DNA of 64,000 nt from Apodemus sylvaticus (GCF_947179515.1 NC_067490.1:28743327-28807326), one strand, 5' to 3'. Shown: positions 44,968 through 57,505, counted from the stretch's first letter. Program-made: numbers and translations. The notes: a model not told the origin generated them from the letters alone.

Positions 44968-45059
44968 ACTGTTGTTATAGGAGGTTGTGAGCTACCATGT
45001 GGGAACTGGGCATTGAACCTGGGTCTTAGTGCACTTAACCACTAAGCCATCTCTCCAGA
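44968..45059 (-). repeat. B3/B2 SINE fragment, reverse
   Basis: TTGTGAGCTACCATGTGGGAAC, TGGGCATTGAACCTGGGTC and CTTAACCACTAAGCCATCTCTCC are reversed B2/B3 head sequence. Confidence 0.88.
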
Positions 45060-45087
45060 AATATAATTTTACTTTTTTCTTCTTTGC

Positions 45088-45105
45088 TATCATCTATCTA
45101 CCTAC

Positions 45106-45152
<47 letters not shown>

Positions 45153-45230
45153 AATATCTTTATATCTATCTATATCTCTATATCTCTATATCTCTATATC
45201 TCTATATCTCTATATCTCTATATCTCTATC

Positions 45231-45265
<35 letters not shown>

Positions 45266-45442
45266 CTATATCTATCTCTATATCTATCTCTATATGTAAA
45301 TATCTCTATATCTATCTCTATATCTATCTCTATATGTAAATATCTCTATATCTATCTATATCTGTATATCTCTATCTATCTATACTATATCTATATCTAT
45401 CTATCTATCTGTCTGTCTATCTGTCTATCTACCTACCTACCT
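45088..45442 (+). repeat. (TATC)n array with internal 40-bp duplication
   Basis: A long TATC array with TATATCTC and TGTAAA variants. Positions 45261-45300 and 45301-45340 are identical 40-mers. The Tyr/Leu/Ile/Ser frame of 153 codons over it is a repeat artefact. Confidence 0.98.
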
Positions 45443-45454
45443 GGTGGTGGTGTG

Positions 45455-45600
45455 TGCACGCATGCAGAGGTCAGAAGACAACTTGTTTGAGTTGGCTCTC
45501 TCTTTCTACCATGTGAATTCTGGGGATCAAATTCAGTCTGTCAGGCTCATGTGTGGTTATACTTCTAGTCAGGTGCCCAGCATCTTCCAGAACTTACAAG
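45455..45600 (-). repeat. B3/B4-like SINE, reverse (diverged)
   Basis: GCAGAGGTCAGAAGACAAC, TTCTGGGGATCAAATTCAG and a final GTCAGGTGCCCAGCATC resemble a diverged reversed SINE tail and body. Confidence 0.5.
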
Positions 45601-45822
45601 AATAGGAGCCTGTTTTTTCCATGATCCATGACTTCATCAGTAGAGTCTTACTGTCAGGTTCTGGGATTAACCAAGAGCATTGGCAGTAGTGTGAGATAAT
45701 TGGGGACTCTATGTGACCTCAGGAGCCAAAATCTCCTGAAGAGATGACCAATTTATGGCACCATAGTTTTGTTAGCTTGCCATGTATAGAAGGGGCATTG
45801 CTGCCCCCTGCAGGTTAACTCT

Positions 45823-45852
45823 GTGTGTGTGTATGTGTGTGTGTGTGTGTGT
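45823..45852 (+). repeat. (TG)n microsatellite
   Basis: Short TG run with one TATG interruption. Confidence 0.95.
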
Positions 45853-45904
45853 TGGGAGTTTCTGGAGTGGTAGGTTTTCCATATGATGCTTTTAAAGGTC
45901 TTTG

Positions 45905-46075
45905 GTGCTGGGCAGTGGTGGCGCACACCTGTAATCCCAGCACTCTGGGAGGCAGAGGCAGGCGGATTTCTGAGTTCGAGGCCAGCCTGGTCTACAGAGT
46001 GAGTTCCAGGACAGCCAAGGCTATACAGAGAAACCCTGTCTTGTAAAAACCAAAAAATCCAATAAAACAAAAAAT
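45905..46075 (+). repeat. B1 SINE (Mus-type)
   Basis: Complete B1: GGGCAGTGGTGGCGCACACC, GGAGGCAGAGGCAGGCGGAT, TTCGAGGCCAGCCTGGTCTA and GAGAAACCCTGTCTTG plus an A-rich tail. It is very similar to the copy at 30.4 kb. Confidence 0.97.
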
Positions 46076-46079
46076 AAAG

Positions 46080-46605
46080 TGTTAATCACCCCTCTTATTC
46101 TCTCCTTCACCCTGCCCTCCCATCCCCACCCCATTTGAACTGCCCTGTTCTATTTGTTCCCCTTTACCCAGATATGATTATATTTATCTCCCTTGAAAGC
46201 CCCTTTCCATGACCCCTGGCTATTTCCCTAAATTCAATAGGCATTCCAAAAGAAACAGGCATGTAGGAAGATTCAAAGCTAACATCCACAAATGAGAAAA
46301 AAGCATGGGACATTTGTCTTACTGGGTCTAGGTTGCCTCCCTCATAATGATTCCAGCTCCACCCATTTATCTGTGAATTTCATAATTTCATTCTTCTTAA
46401 CAGATGAATAATTTAATTATCAATTCATCAGTTAATGCACATCAGGCTGCTTCTATCTCTTGGTTACTGTGAAAACAGCAGCACAGACATGGAGGAACAG
46501 GTCTCTCTGCAGTAGGACACAAAGTCCTTTAGGCATATGCCTAAGAATGCTATAGCGAGATTATACAGTAGACCTATTTCTAGTTTTTTCTACCTCTCTT
46601 GACAT
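46080..46605 (-). mobile_element. Old L1 3' UTR and ORF2 end, reverse
   Basis: Pyrimidine-rich reversed 3' UTR, then TGATTCCAGCTCCACCCATTT, CATTTATCTGTGAATTTCATAA and CAGGTCTCTCTGCAGTAGGAC of reversed ORF2. Confidence 0.8.
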
Positions 46606-47545
46606 TTTGGCCCAACTGCCAGGGCGGAGAGGCTGATAAGTGTACAAACATCATGGCCAGAGTTTCCGGCTCAAGAAGACTCAGTCCCAGTCCCAGACCT
46701 CTCAAATGTATAGCACAGCCTGCCTCTTCTCTTCCCAACCACATCACTAGGACTACTTATGGTCATTCTTTTTCTGAAGCCCAATATGTCTACCTATTGT
46801 GAGAAAATGTCAAGGCATATAAAAAGACAACTAAAATCAAAACAGAAATCAAATGTTGGTTGAAAACCAAGCTCCAGTCCAAGCTTCAGAGATGGCAGCT
46901 GACGGGAATCAGCAGACTGGGGATTTACAACAATCGTTAGGAAGACGCTTTAAGTCGCGCGGGTGAAGCAGACAGCATGCAAGCACAGATGGGCAGTGTA
47001 TACACAGTAAGAGCCGTAAAGGGAGGAACCAGAAAAGAAATGCCAGTTCTCAAAACTGAAGTGATGGAAATGAATACCGCCTCGGAGAGCCGCATGAAGG
47101 GACGTGGGTAAGAATCGCTGAGCCCCAGTAGGTCACTCATAAAAACCTCCAGGATGCAAAAATCAGAAACAAGCTGAAGACAAAGAAAACTAGCGCACCC
47201 AAGAACGACTAATATACCAACAACGAGACAACCAGACAAAAGACGTTTGAAATACTAATAAGTGAGAGTTTCTTAACTTAAATGTCAGATATGAAACCAA
47301 GCCAGATGCATTCCATAAAACTGTACATTGGCATACAATTGATGAAATTGGATTTATGAATTCAAATTATTGAAAGTCAAAGATAAAGAAAGAATCTAGA
47401 GAGCTTGAGGAATTTACTTATAAAACAAAATAATGTAAAAGGAATGACACTTGACGTTTTCAAAGCTTGCAAGAAATAAGATCGAGAGAGAGCGCGAGAG
47501 TGAACCAGAGTCAGAACAAGACAGAGCGAGTGAGAGACAAGCAGA
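46606..47545 (+). mobile_element. Possible ancient L1/HAL1-like sequence
   Basis: A-rich plus-strand sequence (ATGGCAGCTGACGGGAATCAG, ATACCAACAACGAGACAACC, AAAGATAAAGAAAGAATC) resembles L1-lineage ORF1 sequence in style, but frames are broken and the match is weak. It could be unique intron. Confidence 0.3.
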
Positions 47546-47548
47546 GAA

Positions 47549-47561
47549 GCGCACACACACA

Positions 47562-47593
<32 letters not shown>

Positions 47594-47620
47594 TACACAC
47601 ACACACACAGAGAGAGAGAG

Positions 47621-47657
<37 letters not shown>
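47549..47657 (+). repeat. (CA)n(GA)n compound microsatellite
   Basis: About 60 bp of CA steps with TACA interruptions, then about 50 bp of GA steps. Confidence 0.97.
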
Positions 47658-47659
<2 letters not shown>

Positions 47660-47899
47660 GGATTCTATAGAATATGAAATTATCCTTTAAAATAAAAGAT
47701 AAAAATTAATTAGACAACAAAGCCTGCAGGAATTAGTATCCTGACTTGTCTGAGAAGAGATTATATAATCGAGGTCAGACACTTAACTCTGGATAAAGGC
47801 TGAGAGCCAGAAAGGACAGTGACATAAAGACTCCATGTTCATAATTAATTCGACCATTCAGTTTGTTCAAAGTAAGATGTGATAGGAACATCAGGGCCT

Positions 47900-48160
47900 C
47901 CCATATTGTATGCTTTCACACATGGTCCAGGGCTGGTGACACTGTTTTGGAGGCTGTGACAGAAGAGGTAGATTCCTTGAGTCTTCCCTCCACTTCCTGA
48001 CTGCAGGGGAAATGTGACCAGACACCCCATGTTGCTGCTGCTTTCTCTGCTACAATGGACTCTGTTCCTTTGAGCTGTGAGCCAAGAAGAACTCATCTTC
48101 CCTCAAGTTGCTGCCTGTCAGATATTTGGTTACAGCAACAAGAAGATTAGCTAACGCGCA
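47900..48160 (+). mobile_element. MaLR-type LTR fragment
   Basis: CTGTGACAGAAGAGGTAGATTCC, CCCATGTTGCTGCTGC, TGAGCTGTGAGCCAAGAAGAAC and TTGGTTACAGCAACAAGAAG, then a final TTAGCTAACGCG, follow the MaLR 3' layout. Confidence 0.6.
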
Positions 48161-48164
48161 ATAA

Positions 48165-50025
48165 AAATAGTATATTTTATTATACCTGCTTGTATGTGTG
48201 TTTCTGCAGTTATACATGCCCATGTGAAAGAACTACCTGTCATCAATGATATGGGGATGAAAAAGATAAAGTTTTTTTTTTAATTATTATTATAATGCCC
48301 TGCACCTTGCCCATGAAGCGGCATACCACTATTTAAAAGTAGATTTGGACTAGTTGTGCATATACACAGCAAACTCTAAGACAACCACTGCAAAGAATAA
48401 TCAAAGAAATAGAGTTGGTTATGCTATGAAAGGAGAAAAATGGCCTCTCAAAACTGTTCCTATAAGCTTCACCCAAGAAAAAGATAGCGGAAGGGAGAGG
48501 GGGTCATCTGGGATGGGGAAATTGAGTTGGTTCTGGCCTGGAATCTCCGCCCCTACCTTCAGCTTTCATAGGGCTGGAGACTGCAGTGCATGCTACAAGG
48601 GGCAAAGAGTAAGCTGTCTTCTTACAGAGGTATGGACTTCTGCAAGCTACACTGGCATAAGACACAATTATCTTGGAAGCAACCAGCTACTCTCTAATGG
48701 ACTCTCTGAGGCTACTCCACACAATGAAACTCATGCTGTCCAAGATCCTGTGCTTAGGTAGGTCATAGATCCTAGAGGAAAGCCATAAATGATTATTCTG
48801 TTAAAATGATGCAGCAGTTCCTTTATTAATATAGAGACCCAAACTGGTCAATATGGAGAGAATCCACAACCCAAAGTGCTCAGAACTGAATGGAACATCT
48901 ATACCTCACTGTCTCCATGAAAAGCTCAGGGAATCCATCACAGAAAAGTGGGGAGAAAGATTTAAGAGACAAAGGTAGTGGAAAACTTCTGTGAAAATGG
49001 TGTTTTCTGGATGCAACAGGATCATCTCACACATGAACCCAAGACTTGCACGAGATCAAGTGCATTAAAATCCTAGCATGGATGGGAGTGGGGCTCTGAA
49101 ATACAGGCGCCACCTGAGCCAGTATTGATAACTGATGACTGCTTGGGAGGGGGAGCATCGGGGTGCTTAGGTTAAAATGAACTCAGTGGCTCTAGAACAA
49201 AGGAATGTGCTGAGCTGGGAGGGAGAGTGGTAGTGAGGGTATGAGAGGTGTGGAGAGGGTGGACAGAGGTGACCAAAATACATGGTTTTAAAGTGCATAA
49301 AGGAAAAGTGATAAATAGCAAATTTCAAGAAGCATGGTAGAACTTTACCCAACCCTGTCTCTAAGCACTCTGAACATCAATAATACTATTATGCAAAAGA
49401 ACAGAGGTAGCCGGAAAGGGTCGAAAGTAAGACTCAACAGAGTGTTACCTACAGGAAATGCTTTGAATATAAACACAGAAATAGGTTAAAATACCCTAAG
49501 AAAAATAAAAACAAGCCAACACTAATTTCAAAGATACTACAGAGCATGGTCTTCAGGTGTTAAGAATGGATTTTTTTGTGATACTACACTAGAGAGACAT
49601 GAACAAATGTTTACTCAATCTAGATAGACAACAGATCAAAGAAAGACTACTACCAAAGTCCATTTTAATGTGCCAATGAGTTTACTGGCATTATGTACAG
49701 TAATATGAGAGAGAGGTTACTTACAGAAGCATCAAAAGTCCACTCTAGTGTTGGTGACGATTTAAGAAACCTGGGACTCACTGTGTAACTTGCAGGAAGT
49801 AGTTCAGGTTAGTGTGTTTCTTCCAGGAGGCAGAGTTGGTCTGAGCCTCTTTGAGGCTGATACACTTCTTCTGGGCAGACTGATATGTCCGAGCTTTCTC
49901 ACTCCTTATGTCAACTGGAGGGGCGAGGGGGGAGGAGCCTACCGTATCTTAGTTTCTGAGACTTCCTGAAACTTCTGAGATGTTTCTCTCTACAGTCTTC
50001 CTTTAAAACTTCCTTAGTCTTTATT
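48165..50025. other. Intron, mostly unassigned, some ancient L1-like sequence
   Basis: Weak L1-like A-rich sequence is seen at about 48350-48440 and 49370-49560. The rest, including the 135-codon frame at 48354-48761, has no recognised repeat, exon or domain. Confidence 0.4.
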
Positions 50026-50029
50026 TCAT

Positions 50030-51235
50030 ATTTTTTACAGTTAAATTAGTATCCTATCATGTGTGTTTTTTACCACATTTTATTATCCATTCATCTGTTG
50101 GAGGACATTAAGGTTGTTTCCATATCCTAGTTATTGTGAATGGAGAATAAATGAGCATGTATGTCAAAACCTTTGGGCATATGCCAAACAGTAGTACAGA
50201 TGGGCCACATGGCAGATTTATTGTTGGGTTTTAGATGATTCTTTATACTGATTTCAAAGTGGTGGAACCAGTTTGTATTCCCACCAACAGTCAGGAGTCC
50301 CCCTTTTCCATATCCTGTCCAGCATTTGTTGCCAGATGTTTTGTTGATCTTAAGACACTATGACTTGGGTAAGATGAAATCTCAGAGTTGTTTTGATGAG
50401 CATTTCCTAAATTGTTAAGGTTGAGCTATTTCTTCGTCACTCTGATTTACTCTATTGAAAAAAATCTCTGTTTAGATCCATAGCCCACTTTTAAAAATTG
50501 AATCATTTGTTTTCTTGAGTCTTGGGGTTTTTTTTTTTTTTTTGAGTTCTTTATGGATTCTGGATATTAACTCTCTGCCATGCATATATGTATATATCAA
50601 AGATTTTCTCCTACTGCGTAGGTTTTATCTCACTTGATTATTTTCTTAGCTGTACAGTTTTGATTTTTTTGAGGACCCATTTATCGATTGTTGGTCTTAC
50701 TTCCTGGGCAAATAGAGTCCTATTTAAAAAGTGTGTCATACCCTGTATCTTGTAAGGTACTGCCTATGTTTTCTTCCAACAGTTCTATCTTTCGGGTTTC
50801 ATTCACACTTAGGTCTTTGATCCACTTGGAGTTAATTTTTCTGCAGGGCAACAGCTATGGATCTAATTTCATTTTCTGCATGTGGCCATCAAAGAAAGCA
50901 GATGTAACTGGAAAATCATATAATGAGTGAGGAAAACCAGACTGAGAGAGACAAATATCGCATATTCTTTCTCATTTGTGGATCCTAGCTCTAAATCTTG
51001 ATTTGTGAGAATATAACCAGTGGTAACCATAGAAACTGGGAGGAACCATGGAGGAGACTAAAGAGGGAAATAGTGGGATATAGACAATACGAAACAGAAA
51101 GTTAGAAAAATGAGGGGTGGGGGTTTCTAACCAGACATCACTAAGGAAACTTGATAAAGCGTCAAGGAATCATATCTTTTTATATTTGCCTAAAATTATG
51201 TACAACACATAGAAGTATATGTGCATACATATGTA
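50030..51235 (+). mobile_element. L1 with inverted 5' part (twin-priming structure)
   Basis: From 50030 to about 50888 the sequence is reversed ORF2 (TTGGAGTTAATTTTTCTGCAGG, TCCCACCAACAGTCAGGAGTC, TATCCATTCATCTGTTGGAGG). From about 50890 it switches to plus-strand ORF2 end and 3' UTR (GAGTGAGGAAAACCAGACTG, TCATTTGTGGATCCTAGC) to near 51230. The reversed part covers ORF2 just upstream of the forward part, as expected for one insertion with a 5' inversion. Confidence 0.8.
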
Positions 51236-51259
51236 TATACATATAGTGCTCACCACATA

Positions 51260-51770
51260 AACAAAATTCCAGTACCAAGCATGAGAACCGCCATTCGAGT
51301 TATTGGTAGTGTAAACGACTCTCACATTACAGGATCTTGCCCTTGGCTGCCTCTCAGAAGCTGAAAGTAAATCTCTATTGTCGAAGACACCCTATACTTC
51401 AGAACCAGGACTCAGAAGATTTGGGCTGAATCTAACCTGTGGTTTAGCTCCCATACCACCACAAAGTCCTATGGAAGCAGACAAGAGAGGGAAACAAGAA
51501 ATAGTAGGACTCCCATGAACTGTAACAACTGCTGGCATGGTAAGACACACCTAAAGACTCAATCGTGGCATCCATATCTTGAGAGTAGCTAACAGTTTTC
51601 TAACTAGCTTTAAGGTCCAATCGGCAAGGCCATTATGTCTGGTGTAGAATCCTAGATACATCCTCAAATCTAGTGAACTCATGGACCTTAGGAAAGTACC
51701 TACAACTGTCAACATTAAGTCACCATAATTTGTCACTACATTCTAAAACTTCTCTTTTTGGTTTGTTCAT
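51260..51770 (+). repeat. RMER1-like repeat, 5' part
   Basis: AACTGCTGGCATGGTAAGACAC, GAGTAGCTAACAGTTTTC and similar phrases fit the RMER1-type repeat at 33 kb. A related 3' part continues near 52.3 kb after inserted elements. The assignment is tentative. Confidence 0.4.
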
Positions 51771-51771
51771 T

Positions 51772-51915
51772 CTTTATAAATTTATTTTTAAAAGTTTTAC
51801 ATACCGAGCACAATTTTCCCTCCCTCCTCTCTTTCTAGTCCCTCCTCTGTCCCTCTGCTTCTCTTCCCCACCCTACCCACTCCTCCCCCATTTCTTTTTG
51901 GAAAAGGGCAGGCCT
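51772..51915 (-). mobile_element. Short L1 3' UTR-like piece, reverse
   Basis: A pyrimidine-rich segment ends AAGGGCAGGCCTCCAGTGGATATCAAC, a phrase found in reversed rodent L1 3' UTRs. Confidence 0.4.
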
Positions 51916-52311
51916 CCAGTGGATATCAACTTGACACAAGCTAGAGTTATCTGAAAAGAGAGACCCTCAACTAAGAAAGTGCCTCCACAAGACCCAGCTG
52001 TAAGGCATTTTCCCAATTAGTGATCAGTGTGGGAAGACCCAGCCCACTGAGGATGGTACCATCCCTGAACTGGTCTTGGGTTCTATAAGGAATCAGACTG
52101 AGCAAGCCATGGGAATCAAGTCAGTAAGCAGCACCCTTCCATGGCCTCTGAATCACTTCCTGTCCCCAGGTTCCTTCCCCGTGTGAGTTCCTGTCCCGAC
52201 TTCCATTGAACAGCAATATGGAAGTACAAGTCAAATAAAGCCTTTCCTCCTCAGCTTGCCTTTGGTCATGGTGTTTCATTACACAGAATGAAACCCTAAC
52301 TGAAACACAGT
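51916..52311 (+). mobile_element. MaLR LTR (ORR1/MT-like), nearly complete
   Basis: ATCAACTTGACACAAGCTAGAG, GGGAAGACCCAGCCCACTGAGG, GTAAGCAGCACCCTTCCATGG, AAATAAAGCCTTTCCTCC (polyadenylation signal) and GGTCATGGTGTTTCATTACAC before CCCTAACTGAAACA. It interrupts the RMER1-like repeat. Confidence 0.85.
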
Positions 52312-52720
52312 CCCATGTGGAACACCTATGTGAACTTTCAACACCCCTTACACCCCCACCTCTAAGCTCAGGGAACTCTGCAGAAGACAACACAGAAAGA
52401 ATGCAAAGCTGGAGGATGGCGAGGAAGGCAGTAGAACGCTGCCTCCAGGTCATGGTAGGCCATTGCACGCCTCAGCTCCAGACAGCTGTGGTTACCTTGC
52501 ATATGATTTTGCCAGCCAAAACAGGCAGGGAGTAACTTGAGAGGCCACAACCCTAATTGAACAGCGATTGACAGCTCCTGGCAGAGGGAATATTCTTCTT
52601 CTTTGTGGTGTAGCCACTGGTCTGTTGCTCTTGCCCAGAGCAAGAGGATTACTTCACATCTTGATATAAAAGCAGCATCAATGGGACTTAATGGGTAATT
52701 AAAACAGAAACAAGAGGGCA
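52312..52720 (+). repeat. RMER1-like repeat, 3' part
   Basis: TCCCATGTGGAACACCTATG, CTCAGGGAACTCTGCAGAAG and CAGCTCCAGACAGCTGTGGT correspond in order to the 33540-33730 part of the RMER1-like repeat. Confidence 0.45.
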
Positions 52721-52721
52721 T

Positions 52722-54850
52722 GAAGTTCAGAGGGGGTCACATTGGAGGGATTCAGGAGGAGAAACGGGAAGTGGCTATGATTCCATTTTACTGGCTGCAC
52801 GTGTGAAATTCTTCAAGAGTGTATTTCAATTTGAAGACAATGGAGCTGCCAATTATGTCTGTGGAAAGACATAATTGCACATTTCTAAGTGAAAGAAAGT
52901 AGGAAAGGGAGGCATGTATTGGTGTTAGAATCACACCAGAAATCAGAGGATAACTATGGAGACAAGAAAAGTTCTGTGGCTTCAAATAAGGGGAGGGGGA
53001 TAAAAACGTGGGGCACACAGACTTTAAGAGAGTGAAAGCATGATGTGTCACAGTGTACATGTGTTACATCTGCCTGGCACCAAGACTGTACGGCACCATG
53101 ACTAAATTCCCATAGAAACAATGGCCACCCACTGATACTGTCAAGACAGGCTCAGTGATAGGCTCAGGATGTACCACCTTGGGGCTTTATTAATAGAGGA
53201 GGTGGCAGAGGAGGGATGTGACACACAGAAATCTGTGTTTGCTCCCTTTTGTTATGAACCTAAAACTACCCTACGCTCAAGTCTACCAATGGAAGAATAA
53301 CTCACAGACCCACTAAACAATGAAAACCAACAAACAAAACCACCCTACAAAAAACTGATATGTATCTCATAAATATGACACTGAAAACAGGTTGAACACT
53401 AAAAATTAAACTCTATCTTCAGATACTCTATGTATCTGAAGTTCAAGAGTAAATGCCTTTCGCCCATCCTTGGCGGGTGTGAGGAAGGAAGGTAGCGGTG
53501 AATAGAGGTGCCCAGCTTTGGTATCGTGCCATTTCCTGACGAGGGGATGATTAGAAAGATACTATTAGGCTGCATAATTCTTATTAGTGGGTATTTTGGG
53601 TATGTAATTACATGGAATAGAAGAAATAGTCTTTGTGTTCTCCCCTGGAGAAAGGGAAACAGTCCAACCAGATTGGACACATCACACAACGCCTTGAGGG
53701 TGGCATGTGGTCTGAACATTTTCTCAAAGGGACAGACATGCCTCATGGGATAAGCCAACAATCACATCAACGGTTTGGAACTAAGTCAAGTGTGAGCCCT
53801 GTGTCTGAGAAATGAATGCACCATGGCACTGCGATCCTGTCTTCCAGCTTGGATATCACTGTGTACTGAGGATCCAGGCATATCCTAGGTCACCTTAGGG
53901 AGCAGGATAGCAAGAAGGGATAAAGAATCGATTGAGAGGCAAACTCAGTTCCAAAGAGAGGCACTGCCTCTTAGGCCAGGGAGTTTGCCACCATTCCTAG
54001 TGTTACTGTTTCCTTTTTCTGTGGCCAACACAGATAAACATCTTTCTTTTAAGTGGAGGTGGGGAGAAAGATCTCAGGCTGTGCAGAAATGACCCCCTTT
54101 CCAAGAGGATAGGAGAAACGGCTTGCTTAGAGAGAGATGATCACTATGCAATGCAAAGTACAGACAGCAAAATCACTCTGTACTGCAACAAGCGTGGCCC
54201 AAATGCACTCATGTCAAGATGTCGGCTAGGGAGCAAGCTGAGGTCTGCCACAGCCGAATGACAGGCTGGCAGCATCCTGTGGCAGCCGTCTGTTCTGGCT
54301 CAGATGGCATTTGGAAACTTGTGCCTGTCTGGAACCCCAGGAGAGTGACAGGATACAGAACACATGTATTCATTTGCTCCCTCTTTTCTTCATGGGACCA
54401 AGCTGAGAGAACACACGAAGCCAGTCATCTCTGCATGTAAAACAAATAACTCACTTTGCCTATAGATGTCATCAAAGGTTTTTCTTCTTCCAAACACACA
54501 GTGGGGACACTCTGATGTTTCGGTGTTGGTTATGGGGACACTGACTCTGCCATGTCAAAGCTACTGACATAAAACTGACTTGGACCTCTTCATCACTTGG
54601 TGTAAGACCAACGCTACTGCTACTTTTCTATGGTTAGAACAGATCAGGTCTCGGATTTGTTACCGTATTTCAAAAAACCTCAAGTCAAAGCATTTAGAAG
54701 GACAAAGAAAGAGGAAATACTGTGCTGAAGTCTCCCTAGTTCATGGAGAAACAGCCCTTCTCAAAACACTAAGAATTTATGGTGAGCACAGCAAGGACTG
54801 GCTATTGGCTTTCCAAGATAGTCCCTCATCATCTCCCCCTGGATATCCCC
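52722..54850. other. Intron, unassigned
   Basis: No repeat or exon recognised in 2.1 kb. Frames of 60-120 codons (for example 53399-53761 minus and 53508-53753 plus) overlap on opposite strands without domains. Confidence 0.45.
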
Positions 54851-54852
54851 TG

Positions 54853-55170
54853 TCTTAGATAGGGTTTCCACTGCCGTGAAGAGGCACCGTGACCAAGGCA
54901 ACTCTTACAAAGAAAGACATTTAATTTGGGCTGGTTTACAGGTTCAGAGGTCCAGTCTATTATCATCATGGTGGACATCCAGGCAGGCATGGCACTGAAG
55001 GAGCTGAAAGTTCTACAGCTTGTTCTGAAGGCATCCAGGAGAAGACTGGAATCCTCAGGCAGCTAGCAGGAAGCTCGCTAAGCCCACTCCCACCGTGACA
55101 CACTTCCTCCAACAAGGCCACACCTCCCACTAGTGCCACTCCCTGGGCCAAGCATATTCAAACCTGTGTC
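54853..55170 (-). mobile_element. MaLR LTR (ORR1-like), reverse, nearly complete
   Basis: TAGATAGGGTTTCCACTGCC, GAAGAGGCACCGTGACCAAGG, ATCCAGGCAGGCATGGCACTG and CACTAGTGCCACTCCCTGGG, then AAGCATATTCAAACC: complete reversed ORR1 order. Confidence 0.93.
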
Positions 55171-55171
55171 A

Positions 55172-57505
55172 TATGCCCATTCAGGGAGGCTCTTGAGTGC
55201 TGTGTCAGGAGCTTGTAGAAACACCAGTGCATTTGTCTTTTAGAGCTGTGCTATGTACAGAGGTCAGTCACCAAATCTAGAAAGGACCAGATGGTGAGCC
55301 TCTTGGGGCTTTTCACGCTATTTACTCTGTTATGTGGTAGAAGCACAAAGGCAGCTAATCCCTGAGTGAATGGACAGCTATTGCCAGGACAATTTGATTT
55401 ACAATACCAGATGGCGGCGGGCCATATTAGTTAGTCATCCTAGTTTATCATTCCCCTGATATAGACGAGCAAACTAAACCATCACTGATGGCTAGATAAA
55501 GTAGACATGTTTTGTGAATGAAAATGGTTTCCATGACATCATTACATTTTCCGACGCAAAACTCTATTTCATCTACAGGATTCATGTCAAATACTCATTA
55601 TTTACTCCAGGCCAGCCGACTTCATCCATATGCTGTTTTCCCTCGTCTCTGATATTTCTGAATTTGGAAAAATCTACCAAATGCCTATTGGCATACAGCC
55701 CTGGCTCTTTTTGGAATTCAGATGGTCTCTGGTGGTCTTAAATAATTCCAAGTTGGCACTGTGACTATGAAGGGACTGTTTATGAGCCAGATAAGCCTTT
55801 CTTCCCAAGAATTGGGGACAATACATCCGTAAGGGGTTCAAGGGAGATGTCGGTGCCACCTTTTATAAAGATCTTTAAATCAAATTTTTAAATAATTTAT
55901 CTCCCTCCTCCAACATTTATGCATTCATAATGCATTTTCTCCTTGAGGAAAAAGGAACCTACAAGCCTCTCTCAAGAACATCAGCTTCAAGTGGCTATCT
56001 CTATCCCTTCCCAGACTTCCAGAGCACGCTGTCCTTGGACACTACTTTACGGGCACAGCTTGCCTGGCACAGATGGGTCCCCCCAGCAACGCTGAAAAAG
56101 CAGAACACAAGCAATGCGCATCTTAGTCCCTTCCGTGAATCACATGGCCATAGCATGTGATTTCCCCTAGGGGCAGTTTCCGAAGGGTCACGAACCCCCA
56201 GTTTTCTCCCTACAGTAGTTAAGGGGTGTCTGGAAAAGTGGTAGCAAACCAGAGCCCAGAAAACCAAATACCTTCGGCTTTCTAGGATGGCCACAACTCC
56301 AGCCCCAACTGCAGCCACAATGAACCCTGCCCTGCTATAGCCAGCCAGCTGCACACCTGGCCCAAACCACTCGGTCAAGAAAGAGAGGAAACTTCAAATG
56401 CAGAAGACCAGAAGCTTCCCAGCCTTTTGCTGTAGAAGTGACACAGAGCCAACGCTGTGTTTGTACAGAGATCTTCATGGAGTCACTGGCCGCCATTGAC
56501 CTCCGCAGAGCAGATTGGCTCTGCAGTCTCCAGCCTTGACTGGATAAACATCTTAGGTCATCTGCCCCCAACTCAGATGCTGCCGGTGGCCAGGACTGTT
56601 CAGAGAGGGGGGGAGGAAGAGAGGCAGGGACAGGTCTCTCACTGCCCTGGGACAGGGATGGCCTTTCCAATACACTGACACATCTGGGAATAGCTGAAGA
56701 GCCTGACAAGACACTATGAGAAGAAACGAACACTATGAACAGCGAGACCTGTGCTCTCCAACCTGCAGAGAACTTGGGCTTCAGTGTCAAGTGTGTCCAT
56801 GTCACTCCTCTCTTTGTGCCCTTCACTGTTGCATGCTGGGAAAGGGAAATACGTAGGCTTGACCAAGCCTCAGGGAGGAGACAGAACTATAAGCGTCTAA
56901 ATCTATGGAGGAGAAAGGTAAGGTAAAAAGATGGAGACTTGACGTGGGAGCACCCTTGCAAGGAGGGAGGCAGCCCTTGAGCAGAATCTAAAGAGGAAGA
57001 GGAAGGCTGGGTTGCAAATAGTTGAGTAAGGGCACAGAGCTAGGAGAATAGATGTGCAGACCAGGGAGCCCGAGTCCTGTGGGAGGCAGAAGTGGCTGGT
57101 TATAGGGCCGGGAGTGAAATGCAGGCTGAGCAGGCACTGTGATACCTGAGACAGGACCTTGGAGACAGTTTTCTGATACTGACTACAGGAGAAACGAGAA
57201 GCCACTGGTGGATTCCAAACAGAGTGACAGTGAGATGGCTTTGAAAAGTCACTACATCGGTCCCCGGAAAACAAGGTCAGGCACCTACAGGCAGTCCTGC
57301 TGCGGGGGTGGGGGTGGGGTGGGGGCCCAGCATGCAGGAACATCGGAGGGGAAAGCACTCATATTGTCTACTCACCCTATTGGCCAATACAACTTCAAAT
57401 GAGATTTTGCCAGTGTGCAAACCAGTACCATCACTTGTTTTGTTTTACTTTGATTATGCAGTCATCCTTTTGTGTCTTTGAATCCCACACCTCTTGAGAT
57501 AAAGA
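55172..57505. other. Intron, unassigned
   Basis: No recognised repeat or coding exon in 2.3 kb. The 163-codon minus frame at 56335-56826 and the 125-codon one at 56001-56378 lack domains and do not fit the Sh3rf3 frame or exon order. Confidence 0.45.

Noticed and set aside
45029..45490. 153-codon plus-strand frame
   Set aside because: It is the TATC microsatellite read as Tyr/Leu/Ser/Ile repeats.
47549..47657. Frames of 64-79 codons rich in His/Thr, Glu/Arg or Cys/Val
   Set aside because: They are translations of the compound CA/GA microsatellite.
53399..53761. 120-codon minus frame overlapping an 81-codon plus frame
   Set aside because: Opposite-strand shadows in AT-moderate sequence, no domain and no splice support in the gene direction.
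56335..56826. 163-codon minus-strand frame, on the Sh3rf3 strand
   Set aside because: No SH3, RING or linker similarity. SH3-1/SH3-2 are already accounted for by flanking exons, and no suitable phase-0 acceptor and donor pair was seen.
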